IMG/VR virus record: IMGVR_UViG_3300007538_000035
Coordinates: 1-50,333 of that record
Origin: a virus
Strand: one strand, 5' to 3'
DNA length: 50,333 nucleotides
How positions within the stretch are numbered: position 1 is the first letter of the stretch; each line of letters begins with the position of its first letter. Position numbers and translations under genes: made by a program. Of this stretch, positions 25,908 through 33,577 are shown piece by piece. The notes under the pieces were generated by a model, which was given only the letters and a program-made list of their open reading frames with translations, was not told the origin of the DNA and ran no database searches.

Positions 25908-27614
25908 ATGGCAGAAACATTATTATCACCGGGTGTATTAGCTAGAGAGAACGACATGTCGGCTATCACATCACAACCGATTCAAGCTGGTGCCGCTATT
26001 CTTGGTCCTACAGTAAAAGGACCAGTTGGCATTCCTACATTGGTTACCTCTTATAGTCAATACGTAAACAAATTCGGTACTACTTTTACAAGCGGGAGTG
26101 AAGTTAAATCATTTTTAACCTCAATTTCAGCTTACAACTATTTCTCAAATGGTGGTACTACATTGTTAGTAACAAGAGTAGCAAGTGGCTCATTCACATC
26201 AGCAACTTCAACTGTAATTACTGGTAGCGACGCTGACGTAACTTCATTTACTTTAAAAACATTTGGTCAGGGTGTTATCATGAACAGTTCTGGTTCTGAA
26301 ACTAACGGAGCTTTAGTAAGTGGTTCATCCGATAACTTAAGATGGGAAATTGTTTCTAACAACACATCTTCAGGCACATTCAACTTGTTGATTAGAAGAG
26401 GTGATGACACTACAAACGAAAAAACTGTATTAGAAACTTGGGCTAACTTATCACTTGACCCTTATGCTGATAACTATATCTCTAAAGTAATTGGTGATTC
26501 TTATTCAGTAGTTGATACTTCAGACGCAGTTCCTTATGTTAAAGTTTCTGGTTCATATCCTGCTAAATCAAATTACGTATACGTTTCTCAAGTAAGTAAT
26601 ACTCCTAACTATTTTGATAATAACGGAAATGCTAAAGCTGCATTTACTGGTTCATTACCTAAAGTAGCAAGTGGCTCATTTGCAGGAGCTACTGGTACTA
26701 TTACTCATGGAAGTGATTTGTACTACCAAAACATTACAGGTGCTAATAACTTACAAGGTGTTAGAGCAGCTGACTATACTCAATCAATTAACTTATTGAG
26801 CAATGCTGATGAATATCAATTTAATTCAATCACAGCTCCTGGTTTGATTATCGGTCAAGCTTCTTCAGTTGTTACTTCATTGATCAATATGGTTCAAGAA
26901 AGAGGTGATGCAATTGCTGTTGTAGATCCTGCAGTTTACGGTGCTACATTAAACACAATGACTTCCAATGCCGGAGCTTATAATTCTAGCTACGCTGCTA
27001 CTTACGCTCCTTGGTTACAAACCACAGATCCTGAATCAGGCAACTTAGTATGGGTTCCTGCCTCAACAATGATCCCTGGAGTATATGCTTACAACGATAA
27101 AGTAGGTGAAGCTTGGTTCGCACCTGCTGGTTTGAATAGAGGTGGATTAGCTACAGTAGTACGTCCTGAAAGAAAATTATCTCAATCTGATAGAGATACA
27201 TTATATCAAGGAAAAGTAAACCCGATCGCTTCATTCCCTGGAGCTGGAACAGTAGTATTTGGTCAGAAAACATTACAGACTAAAGCAACTGCACTTGACC
27301 GTATCAATGTTAGAAGATTGTTAATTGAACTTAAATCTTACATTTCTCAAGTATCTGATAATTTAGTATTTGAACAAAATACCGCATCTACTAGAAATGC
27401 ATTCTTAAGCCAAGTTAATCCTTACTTACAATCAGTACAACAACGTCAAGGTTTGTATGCATTTAAAGTAATTATGGATGATAGCAATAACACAGCAGAC
27501 GTAATCGACAGAAATCAGTTAGTAGGTCAAATTTACTTACAACCTACTAAAACAGCTGAATACATTTTGTTAGATTTCAACGTGTTGCCAACTGGAGTTA
27601 GCTTCCCATCATAA
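25908..27614 (+). CDS. gp18: Contractile tail sheath protein, T4 gp18-like
   Basis: A 568-residue sheath protein that polymerises around the tail tube and contracts at infection. The N-terminus LLSPGVLARENDMS and the following AAILGPTVKGPVGIPTLVTS are the classic sheath start, and the C-terminal domain with the FKVIMDDSNNTADVIDRNQL and LQPTKTAEYILLDFNV blocks is the conserved core of gp18-type sheaths. It is somewhat shorter than T4 gp18 (659 residues), fitting loss of part of the variable outer domains. The codon pattern is less AT-biased at third positions than in neighbours, as expected for a highly expressed gene. The tube gene follows after a separate motif copy. Confidence 0.95.
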   Translation: MAETLLSPGVLARENDMSAITSQPIQAGAAILGPTVKGPVGIPTLVTSYSQYVNKFGTTFTSGSEVKSFLTSISAYNYFSNGGTTLLVTRVASGSFTSATSTVITGSDADVTSFTLKTFGQGVIMNSSGSETNGALVSGSSDNLRWEIVSNNTSSGTFNLLIRRGDDTTNEKTVLETWANLSLDPYADNYISKVIGDSYSVVDTSDAVPYVKVSGSYPAKSNYVYVSQVSNTPNYFDNNGNAKAAFTGSLPKVASGSFAGATGTITHGSDLYYQNITGANNLQGVRAADYTQSINLLSNADEYQFNSITAPGLIIGQASSVVTSLINMVQERGDAIAVVDPAVYGATLNTMTSNAGAYNSSYAATYAPWLQTTDPESGNLVWVPASTMIPGVYAYNDKVGEAWFAPAGLNRGGLATVVRPERKLSQSDRDTLYQGKVNPIASFPGAGTVVFGQKTLQTKATALDRINVRRLLIELKSYISQVSDNLVFEQNTASTRNAFLSQVNPYLQSVQQRQGLYAFKVIMDDSNNTADVIDRNQLVGQIYLQPTKTAEYILLDFNVLPTGVSFPS

Positions 27615-27628
27615 AAGTTTAAAAATTG

Positions 27629-27640
27629 AATATTTATAAT
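27629..27640 (+). promoter_or_regulatory. Promoter-like motif (AATATTTATAAT) before the tail tube gene
   Basis: Lies 24 bases before the ATG at 27665 and 15 bases after the sheath stop. It would let tube protein be made from its own transcript. Confidence 0.6.
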
Positions 27641-27664
27641 AAAACACATTAATTATAACGCAAA

Positions 27665-28153
27665 ATGGCAGTATTAGATCCCAACGAAATTTTCTTTACA
27701 GCTTTCGAACCGAAAGTACAGAATAGATTTATCATGTATGTAGACGGTATTCCATCGTATACTATCAAAGCAATCTCATCTGTCGGCTTCTCGCAGGAAG
27801 AAATTGTACTCAATCATATCAACACCTATAGAAAAATTAAAGGTAAGTTGAAGTGGAATGACTTAACATTAACTTTATTCGATCCTATCACTCCTTCAGG
27901 TGCTCAAGCAGTAATGGAATGGGTACGTTTACACCACGAATCAGTAACTGGCCGTGATGGTTATTCAGATTTCTATAAGAAAGATGTAACTATTAACGTA
28001 TTAGGTCCTGTAGGTGACAAAGTATCAGAATGGGTTATTAAAGGTTCCTTCATTAAATCAGCTGAATTCGGTGAATACAACTGGGATAACGAAGCAGCTG
28101 CCCAAAACTTAACAGTAGTGTTAGGTATGGATTACTGCGTATTGAATTACTAA
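27665..28153 (+). CDS. gp19: Tail tube protein, T4 gp19-like
   Basis: A 162-residue protein of the size of T4 gp19 (163). It forms the hexameric rings of the inner tail tube. Characteristic blocks are EPKVQNRFIMYVDGIPSY (residues 15-32), the SVGFSQEEI turn, LTLTLFDPITPSGAQAVMEW and the C-terminal LTVVLGMDYCVLNY. It is flanked by its own promoter-like motif and by a strong terminator, so it looks like a single-gene unit. Confidence 0.93.
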   Translation: MAVLDPNEIFFTAFEPKVQNRFIMYVDGIPSYTIKAISSVGFSQEEIVLNHINTYRKIKGKLKWNDLTLTLFDPITPSGAQAVMEWVRLHHESVTGRDGYSDFYKKDVTINVLGPVGDKVSEWVIKGSFIKSAEFGEYNWDNEAAAQNLTVVLGMDYCVLNY

Positions 28154-28173
28154 GAAAATTTTGCGATTTTTTT

Positions 28174-28206
28174 AAAGAGAGCTTGGCTTATGTCAAGCTC
28201 TTTTTT
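28174..28206 (+). terminator. Rho-independent terminator after the tail tube gene
   Basis: GAGCTTG pairs with CAAGCTC around an 8-base loop; the stem can extend outward through A-T pairs into the following six T. It lies 20 bases after the tube stop. Confidence 0.85.
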
Positions 28207-28252
28207 ATATTGTATATGTATTATCGATAATAGTTATTAATTAATAAAATCT

Positions 28253-29047
28253 ATGGAACAAGAAAATCCACAAGTTGTTGAACCAACTCCTTCACTAGTT
28301 AAGGACCCAACAGTTCACTCATTCCAGTTTCCTACCGAAACTGTAGAGTTGCCCTCTAAAGGTTTACTCTATCCCGAAGGTCACCCATTGTCAGGAGGTA
28401 CTATTGAAATGAAGTACATGACTGCCAAAGAAGAAGACATTTTAACTAACCAAAATTACATTTCTCAAGGTATTGTATTAGATAAACTATTGCAGTCCCT
28501 AATTGTAACTAAGGTTAATTATGATGATATTTTTATTGGTGATAAAAACGCTATCTTAATTGCTTCTCGTATTTTAGGATATGGTAAAGATTATACTTTC
28601 GAGTATGATGGTGAAGAACATACAATTGATTTAACTACAATTGAAAATAAACAACTTAATTTAGAATTGTTTACTAAAGGTAAAAATGAATTTACCTATG
28701 TACTTCCTGCTTCTAAAGTAGAAGTAACTTTCCAGTTAATTAATGGAGGTCTTGAAAAGAAAATTGAACAAGAACTTAAAGGTTTAAAGAAAATCAATAA
28801 AAATGATGTTCCTGAACTTACTACCCGTTTAAAGTATATTATTACTTCTGTAAATGGGGATAATAGTCCTAAAAGTGTTCGTGATTTCATTGATAACTAT
28901 ATGTTAGCTAGAGATTCAAAAGCTTTAAGAGAATATGTTAGAGATATCCAACCAGATATTGATATGGATATTAGTATCAATGTAGGTGGGGAAGATCAAA
29001 TTATTACATTACCCCTGGGAGCCAACTTTTTTTTCCCTGACGCCTGA
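28253..29047 (+). CDS. Tail assembly chaperone / T4 gp26-like (PF12322-type) protein
   Basis: A 264-residue protein in the classic place of tail assembly chaperones, between the tail tube and tape measure genes. ETVELPSKGLLYPEG (29-43) with IEMKYMTAKEEDILTNQNY is the signature I associate with the T4 baseplate gp26-like family (Pfam PF12322), followed by a KLLQSLIVTKVNYDDIFIGD block. The last codons run through eight T (29027-29034) and stop at 29047, whereas a second frame, +1 or -2 relative to this one, continues for a further 98 codons. I therefore read this as the short product of a frameshifting pair. No AATATTTATAAC motif is seen just upstream, only an AT-rich leader after the tube terminator. 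Confidence 0.7.
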   Translation: MEQENPQVVEPTPSLVKDPTVHSFQFPTETVELPSKGLLYPEGHPLSGGTIEMKYMTAKEEDILTNQNYISQGIVLDKLLQSLIVTKVNYDDIFIGDKNAILIASRILGYGKDYTFEYDGEEHTIDLTTIENKQLNLELFTKGKNEFTYVLPASKVEVTFQLINGGLEKKIEQELKGLKKINKNDVPELTTRLKYIITSVNGDNSPKSVRDFIDNYMLARDSKALREYVRDIQPDIDMDISINVGGEDQIITLPLGANFFFPDA

Positions 29048-29324
29048 GGAAGCTCTAGTTTATAGAGGAGACGTATTTACACAAATTCACGAGATAGTAT
29101 TTCATGGTAAAGGCGGCTATGATTGGGTGAGCGTGTATAATATGCCTTTATGGCTTAGAAAATTTACGTGGCATAAGCTTGTTGAGTGGTATGAAAAAGA
29201 AAATAATCAAAATTCATCCCAAAACGTAGCTGAACAATCCATTGCAAATATGAAAGCTGCAGGTGCAGTATCAAAACCACAACAAACTGTTCCTGATTAC
29301 ATTGCGAAGGCGTCAAGAAAATGA
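28986..29324 (+). CDS. Frameshift extension of the tail assembly chaperone
   Basis: This frame is open from 28986 (a TAG lies directly before) to the stop at 29322-29324. The only possible early start is a GTG at 28986 with no ribosome-binding site, and the residues before the overlap (GKIKLLHYPWEP) look like out-of-frame noise. From the T run onward the sequence looks real: SLTPEEALVYRGDVFTQIHEI, GGYDWVSVYNMPLWLRKFTW and a Lys/Gln-rich tail. The YNMPxWLRxF block is a pattern I know from chaperone extensions of T4-like phages. A shift of +1 or -2 on the T run would give a fusion of about 356 residues. Such long and short chaperone forms guide tape measure folding in many tailed phages. Confidence 0.7.
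   Translation: MGKIKLLHYPWEPTFFSLTPEEALVYRGDVFTQIHEIVFHGKGGYDWVSVYNMPLWLRKFTWHKLVEWYEKENNQNSSQNVAEQSIANMKAAGAVSKPQQTVPDYIAKASRK
29027..29034 (+). other. Candidate slippery site, run of eight T
   Basis: The upstream frame reads AAC TTT TTT TTC CCT and the downstream frame is entered by +1 or -2 slippage here. It is the only strong homopolymer in the 62-base overlap. Confidence 0.6.
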
Positions 29325-29331
29325 CGCCTTC
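29306..29331 (+). terminator. Perfect hairpin spanning the chaperone stop codon
   Basis: GAAGGCGTCA and TGACGCCTTC form a perfect 10-bp stem with a 6-base loop; the TGA stop lies in the 3' arm. No T run follows, instead CC and the next promoter-like motif. It could be a terminator, an RNA stability element or a translation-linked element. Confidence 0.55.
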
Positions 29332-29332
29332 C

Positions 29333-29344
29333 AATATTTATACC
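29333..29344 (+). promoter_or_regulatory. Promoter-like motif (AATATTTATACC) before the tape measure gene
   Basis: Lies 23 bases before the ATG at 29368 and one base after the hairpin. Confidence 0.6.
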
Positions 29345-29367
29345 ATATACATTGACCTGATTAAAAC

Positions 29368-32300
29368 ATGGCAAAGCAAAACGAAGGAGAAAGAATAAAA
29401 AAGATTGCAGATGAAACCCAAGTAGTGGTTGAAGATGCTCTTAGAAGTATTGCATCCAACATTGGTGATATTTTTGCCCAAGCTTTAACAGCAGGACAAA
29501 ACTCTGCCAAAACCTTAGCCAAAGACGTTACAGGTACAATTAATAGCTTAGCTAAGTCTACAGACGTATTGGTTAGAAACCAAGAAAAAGCTAATAAAGG
29601 TATTCTAACCTATAAAGATATTACAGCTGAAATCCAAAACCGCACAGCTAAAATCCAAGCATTAAAAAATCAAATTGAAATAGCTGAAAGAAGTGGTGTT
29701 GGAAACGCTAAACAATTAAAAAATGAATTAGCTAAAATTGAATCATACAACAAAGAAGTTGAAGATTCAATGCAAGCCCAGTTAAAATATTCTAAGGATA
29801 TTAGCCAAACCATGGGACTCACAGGTTCTGCTATTAAAGGTATTGGAAAGTTAGCTGGAAAATTAGGTTTTGATGGAATAGCTGATACCCTTCAAGAAGC
29901 TCAAGATAGAGCTGCAGCTATGGCTAAAAAAATAGTTGACGCTAAGGGAAATGCTGGAGGGCTTGGTTCTAAATTTAAAATTTTAGGTTCTACTTTTGCA
30001 TTTTTAGGTAAATCTTTAATTAAACATTTATTTGATCCTTTAGTTATGATTAAAGGGGCAGTTAGTTTAGTTAAAGGAGCTTTTGGACTAGTTGGTAAAG
30101 TTGTTCGCAAGTTTATCGATATGGGTAAAGAAGCTAAAGATAAGTACATGGAGGTAGCTCAAGTTACTTCTGGGGAAATGCAAGGTTTAGCTCGAAACAT
30201 TGGTTTAAGCCAAGAAGCAGCCGGTAAATTATATAGTCAAGTAGCAGGATTAGGTCCTACATCGGGTCAAGCCGCATCTGCTATAGAAGGTATTTACAAT
30301 GCTATGAACTCCACAGAACAACTATCAGGTAAAACCTTAGATAGATTTGTTAAATTAAACATTTATGCTGGTTATTCTGCTGAATCTTTAGCGGCAGCAC
30401 AAAAATATGCTAAAATTTTAGGTGAAGATGCCGGTACGGTTGTTGACGAGATGAATAACCAAATTGCAGCTCAAATTAAATCACAAAATATAGCAGTTAG
30501 TCAAAAAGTAGCATTTGAAGCTGTGAATAAAACTTCTCGTAATATTCAAAGAGCATTAGGAGGTTCAAAAGATGCAATTATAGCTGCCGTTCTTTCATCT
30601 AAAAAATTAGGTTTAGAATTAGAAGATGCTTTAGATTCTGCTAAAGGATTCTTAAACTTAGAAGAAAGTATTTCATCTGAACAAGAATTAAGATTATTAA
30701 CTGGTAAAGATATTGATCTTACCAAAGCAAGAGAATTAGCAGCAACACGTGACTTTGCTGGATTAAATAAAGAAATTGCTCGTATTACCAAGCAAATTGG
30801 AGGTGATGCTTCAAACAACCAATTTATTATGGATGCTATCACTAAAACTTTAGGTATTAGTGAAGACAAAGTATCATCTATTTTGGATGCTAACCGAACA
30901 ATGACTACTGTTCAAGGAGACTTAAATAATAGTTTACAAAAAGGAGCAGATATTCGAAAAGGAGCGGCAACTATGGCTGAATCCGAAGAAATGAGACAAA
31001 GAGGTTTAGCAGCAAGATTAGGAAAATTTGGTGCTGCTTTCAAAAGCTTTGGAGATTGGGTTGACAGTTTCATGATTTCTATCAAGGAACCAATAATGGA
31101 ATTGTTTGGGGGTCAATTTGAAGCTTGGTGGATGAATGATGAAACCAAGAAAATATTTGAAGATATAAAAGAAAATATTGTGGGTATGCTTCAGATGATG
31201 ACCCAAGAGGGAGGTAAAATACATGGAGTGTTCAAAGCAGTTTTTGACCCTCAATCAGGTTTTATTAATAAAGGTTTACGTGATGTAAGAGCTATATTGA
31301 CAGGAGGTGACTTAACTAATCCCGAATCATTTATAGGAAAAGCATATAATTTCTTTAAAGAACTTAAAAATTCTGAAACATTTAGAGCTTTAAAAGAAGG
31401 AATGGAAGCCGGTAGAAAAGCTGTGCTTGTAATTGTCAAAATGTTTGATAAGTTGCTCCAAAATCCAATGTTTAAAACATTGTTAACTTCATTTATTGCA
31501 GGAGCTGCTGCTAAAAAAACATTAGAATTCATATTCCCAGGTTTAGGTAAAATGTTTGAAAGAGGAGCAACATCCTTTAATCCTTCATTTGTAAGAGTAA
31601 CTAATATGCCTGCAGGAGGAGTACCTGGTATGAATCAGTCAGCATCCGATATGATGTATGGTCCTTCGACTTCATCCGGTCCTTCCAACACTAGCGGTCC
31701 TCGAAAAAAAGATGGTACACTTGATAGACGTTATAAATCTAATAAAACCCCTAAACCTACTACTCGTAGTAGATTTAAACCAAGACTACGAGGGAATGCT
31801 GGGGCAATGCTTTTAAATCTAGGATTAGGATTTGGAATGCAAGCACTGTCCGGAGCATTTTCAGGAGGTGAAGAAGAACAACAAGGTGGTGGTGTAGATG
31901 CAGGTGCGGCTGTAGCCGCGGCAGCAGCCCAAGCTAAAAAAGATAAAGATGCCAAGAAAAAAGCTATAGAAGCCTCTATTGAAACCTATAGTAAAGTATC
32001 TCAAGATGATACATCTAAAAAAGTTACTTTAGAATATAGAGGAACAAAATATACAGGTGATAATTTAGCTCAAGCTAAGGCCTATGCTTTAGCTGGTGAA
32101 GTTAAAAGAGAATTAGGAAACGATAAAGATGCTAAATCAGCCGCTGATAAAGTTGCTAAAGACCTTAAGAAAACAACAGAGAAAAAAACAAGTTGGTGGG
32201 ATTCAATAAAAAGCGTAGCGGCAGGTGCCGGTAATATGGCTTTATCAATGACCCCCATGGCTTTAATGGGACTTGGAAACAAAGGACCAGAAGCAGAAGC

Positions 32301-33222
32301 TCAAGGATCAAAAGGATCAAAAGGATCAAAAGGATCTCAAGGACCAAAAACAAAACCAAAACCAAAACCAAAACCAAAAGCCCAACAAGGATTTTTTGGA
32401 AAAATGTGGAGTGGTATCAAATCTACAGCTTCTAAAGCTTATAAAGGTGCTAAAAACTTAGTAGGAAATGCTGGTAAAGCTATAAGCAATGCCAGTGATT
32501 GGGGTATGAAAAAAGTAAAAGATTGGTTTGCTAAAAATATAGGAAGTAAAATTAAACCTATGTTTAAAGCTGCTAAAGGTCCTGTAGGTACTTTTATGAA
32601 AAAACTTTTTGGCAAAATCCCAGTTTTAGGAGTTCTTATGGAAGCTTTATTTGCGGGTCAAGATGTTAATGCTATCATGAAAGAAGGAGGATTAACTCGT
32701 GGTGAAACTGAATCTGAAATTGGTAGAACTATTATTAGTAGTGGTTTAGGTTTATTAGGAGGATCATTAGCAGCCGCTGGTGTTTCAAGTTTGCAAGCTG
32801 TAGGTATTCCCGGTTGGTTGCTTTCAACATTAGCTTATACAGGAGGTGATGCTTTAGGCAGAATGCTTGGAAGTGCTATTTCAGATTACGTAGGGGGCCC
32901 TTCATTAGGTAAATTAGTATTAAATACCTTTGGGGATGATATGGTTTCTCGTCCAGGATATGGTAAACGTACATTATTTGGTCCTGAGGGTGCTGTTCAA
33001 TTAAATGACAAAGATACAGTAATTGCTGGTACTAATTTATTTGGAGACGATGTTGTAAGTGCTCCTAAGGGTGCAGTAAGTTTAGGTAGTGCCGATGTAT
33101 TAAATGAACTTAGAGCATTACGTATGGTTATGGAACGATTAGCAGCTAAAGAAGGCACAGTAACTTTAGATGGTAATAAAGTAGGTACAGCATTAGGAAT
33201 TTCAGCATACAGAATGCAATAA
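29368..33222 (+). CDS. Tail tape measure protein
   Basis: A 1284-residue protein, the longest in the tail block and placed right after the chaperone pair, as expected for the tape measure that sets tail length and is ejected at infection. The first 200 residues are mostly helical and coiled-coil-like (Lys/Glu/Ala-rich), hydrophobic segments occur near 210-255 (FAFLGKSLIKHLF, GAFGLVGKVV), and again around 1130-1190 (LLGGSLAAAG, GIPGWLLSTLAY). A low-complexity linker at about 980-1005 holds three GSK triplets and a KPKPKPKP run. T4 gp29 has 590 residues, so by the usual proportionality the tail could be about twice as long (inference). The C-terminal VLNELRALRMVMERLAAKEG is a typical end helix. 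Confidence 0.88.
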   Translation: MAKQNEGERIKKIADETQVVVEDALRSIASNIGDIFAQALTAGQNSAKTLAKDVTGTINSLAKSTDVLVRNQEKANKGILTYKDITAEIQNRTAKIQALKNQIEIAERSGVGNAKQLKNELAKIESYNKEVEDSMQAQLKYSKDISQTMGLTGSAIKGIGKLAGKLGFDGIADTLQEAQDRAAAMAKKIVDAKGNAGGLGSKFKILGSTFAFLGKSLIKHLFDPLVMIKGAVSLVKGAFGLVGKVVRKFIDMGKEAKDKYMEVAQVTSGEMQGLARNIGLSQEAAGKLYSQVAGLGPTSGQAASAIEGIYNAMNSTEQLSGKTLDRFVKLNIYAGYSAESLAAAQKYAKILGEDAGTVVDEMNNQIAAQIKSQNIAVSQKVAFEAVNKTSRNIQRALGGSKDAIIAAVLSSKKLGLELEDALDSAKGFLNLEESISSEQELRLLTGKDIDLTKARELAATRDFAGLNKEIARITKQIGGDASNNQFIMDAITKTLGISEDKVSSILDANRTMTTVQGDLNNSLQKGADIRKGAATMAESEEMRQRGLAARLGKFGAAFKSFGDWVDSFMISIKEPIMELFGGQFEAWWMNDETKKIFEDIKENIVGMLQMMTQEGGKIHGVFKAVFDPQSGFINKGLRDVRAILTGGDLTNPESFIGKAYNFFKELKNSETFRALKEGMEAGRKAVLVIVKMFDKLLQNPMFKTLLTSFIAGAAAKKTLEFIFPGLGKMFERGATSFNPSFVRVTNMPAGGVPGMNQSASDMMYGPSTSSGPSNTSGPRKKDGTLDRRYKSNKTPKPTTRSRFKPRLRGNAGAMLLNLGLGFGMQALSGAFSGGEEEQQGGGVDAGAAVAAAAAQAKKDKDAKKKAIEASIETYSKVSQDDTSKKVTLEYRGTKYTGDNLAQAKAYALAGEVKRELGNDKDAKSAADKVAKDLKKTTEKKTSWWDSIKSVAAGAGNMALSMTPMALMGLGNKGPEAEAQGSKGSKGSKGSQGPKTKPKPKPKPKAQQGFFGKMWSGIKSTASKAYKGAKNLVGNAGKAISNASDWGMKKVKDWFAKNIGSKIKPMFKAAKGPVGTFMKKLFGKIPVLGVLMEALFAGQDVNAIMKEGGLTRGETESEIGRTIISSGLGLLGGSLAAAGVSSLQAVGIPGWLLSTLAYTGGDALGRMLGSAISDYVGGPSLGKLVLNTFGDDMVSRPGYGKRTLFGPEGAVQLNDKDTVIAGTNLFGDDVVSAPKGAVSLGSADVLNELRALRMVMERLAAKEGTVTLDGNKVGTALGISAYRMQ
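32305..32378 (+). repeat. Short tandem repeats coding the tape measure linker
   Basis: GGATCAAAA occurs three times head to tail (32305-32331), coding GSK units, and is followed by four AAAACC-type hexamers coding alternating Lys-Pro. Confidence 0.85.
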
Positions 33223-33225
33223 TTT

Positions 33226-33237
33226 AATATTTATAAC
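33226..33237 (+). promoter_or_regulatory. Promoter-like motif AATATTTATAAC before the repeat-protein gene
   Basis: Exact reference sequence, 22 bases before the ATG at 33260 and three bases after the tape measure stop. It heads the hub and baseplate gene run. Confidence 0.65.
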
Positions 33238-33259
33238 AAAACATTTAATATAAAAAACT

Positions 33260-33571
33260 ATGGCCTTAATTAATTCATTAAACCAAACAAACTTAGGATT
33301 GAATGGTGCTACCCCTTCTGGATATACTCCTGCTAACTTGGTTAATTCCTTGAATTCTACTCAGTTAGACATTAACAATGGAGCAACACCTTCAGGATAC
33401 ACTCCTGCTAACTTAGTTAATTCTTTAGGTTCAACTCAATTAGACGTTAATAACGGAGTAACTCCTGCTGGATACACTCCTGCTAACTTAGTTAATTCCT
33501 TGAATTCTACTCAATTAGACCTCAATAATGGAGTAACTCCTGCAGGATATTTAAGTAATCTTCCTCAATAA
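33260..33571 (+). CDS. Small protein made of 25-residue tandem repeats
   Basis: A 103-residue protein consisting almost wholly of repeats. Residues 16-40, 41-65 and 66-90 are near-identical units of the form GATPSGYTPANLVNSLNSTQ plus LDINN; the first 15 residues and the last 13 are partial units. I do not recognise the family. There is no membrane or signal segment. Its own late-type motif and position between the tape measure and the hub genes suggest a virion or assembly role in the tail tip. The even repeat length and the alternation of a polar loop and an amphipathic helix (ANLVNSLNSTQL) suggest a stacked solenoid or a multi-site binding protein; this is speculation. Confidence 0.75.
   Translation: MALINSLNQTNLGLNGATPSGYTPANLVNSLNSTQLDINNGATPSGYTPANLVNSLGSTQLDVNNGVTPAGYTPANLVNSLNSTQLDLNNGVTPAGYLSNLPQ
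33305..33529 (+). repeat. Three 75-bp tandem repeats
   Basis: Three direct copies of 75 bases in frame within the small repeat protein gene, differing mostly at synonymous sites, with partial copies on each side. Confidence 0.9.
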
Positions 33572-33577
33572 TAAAGA

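Noticed and set aside
28986-29026. Independent GTG start for the second chaperone frame
   Set aside because: No ribosome-binding context, and the residues before the T run are not protein-like; a frameshift explains the overlap better.
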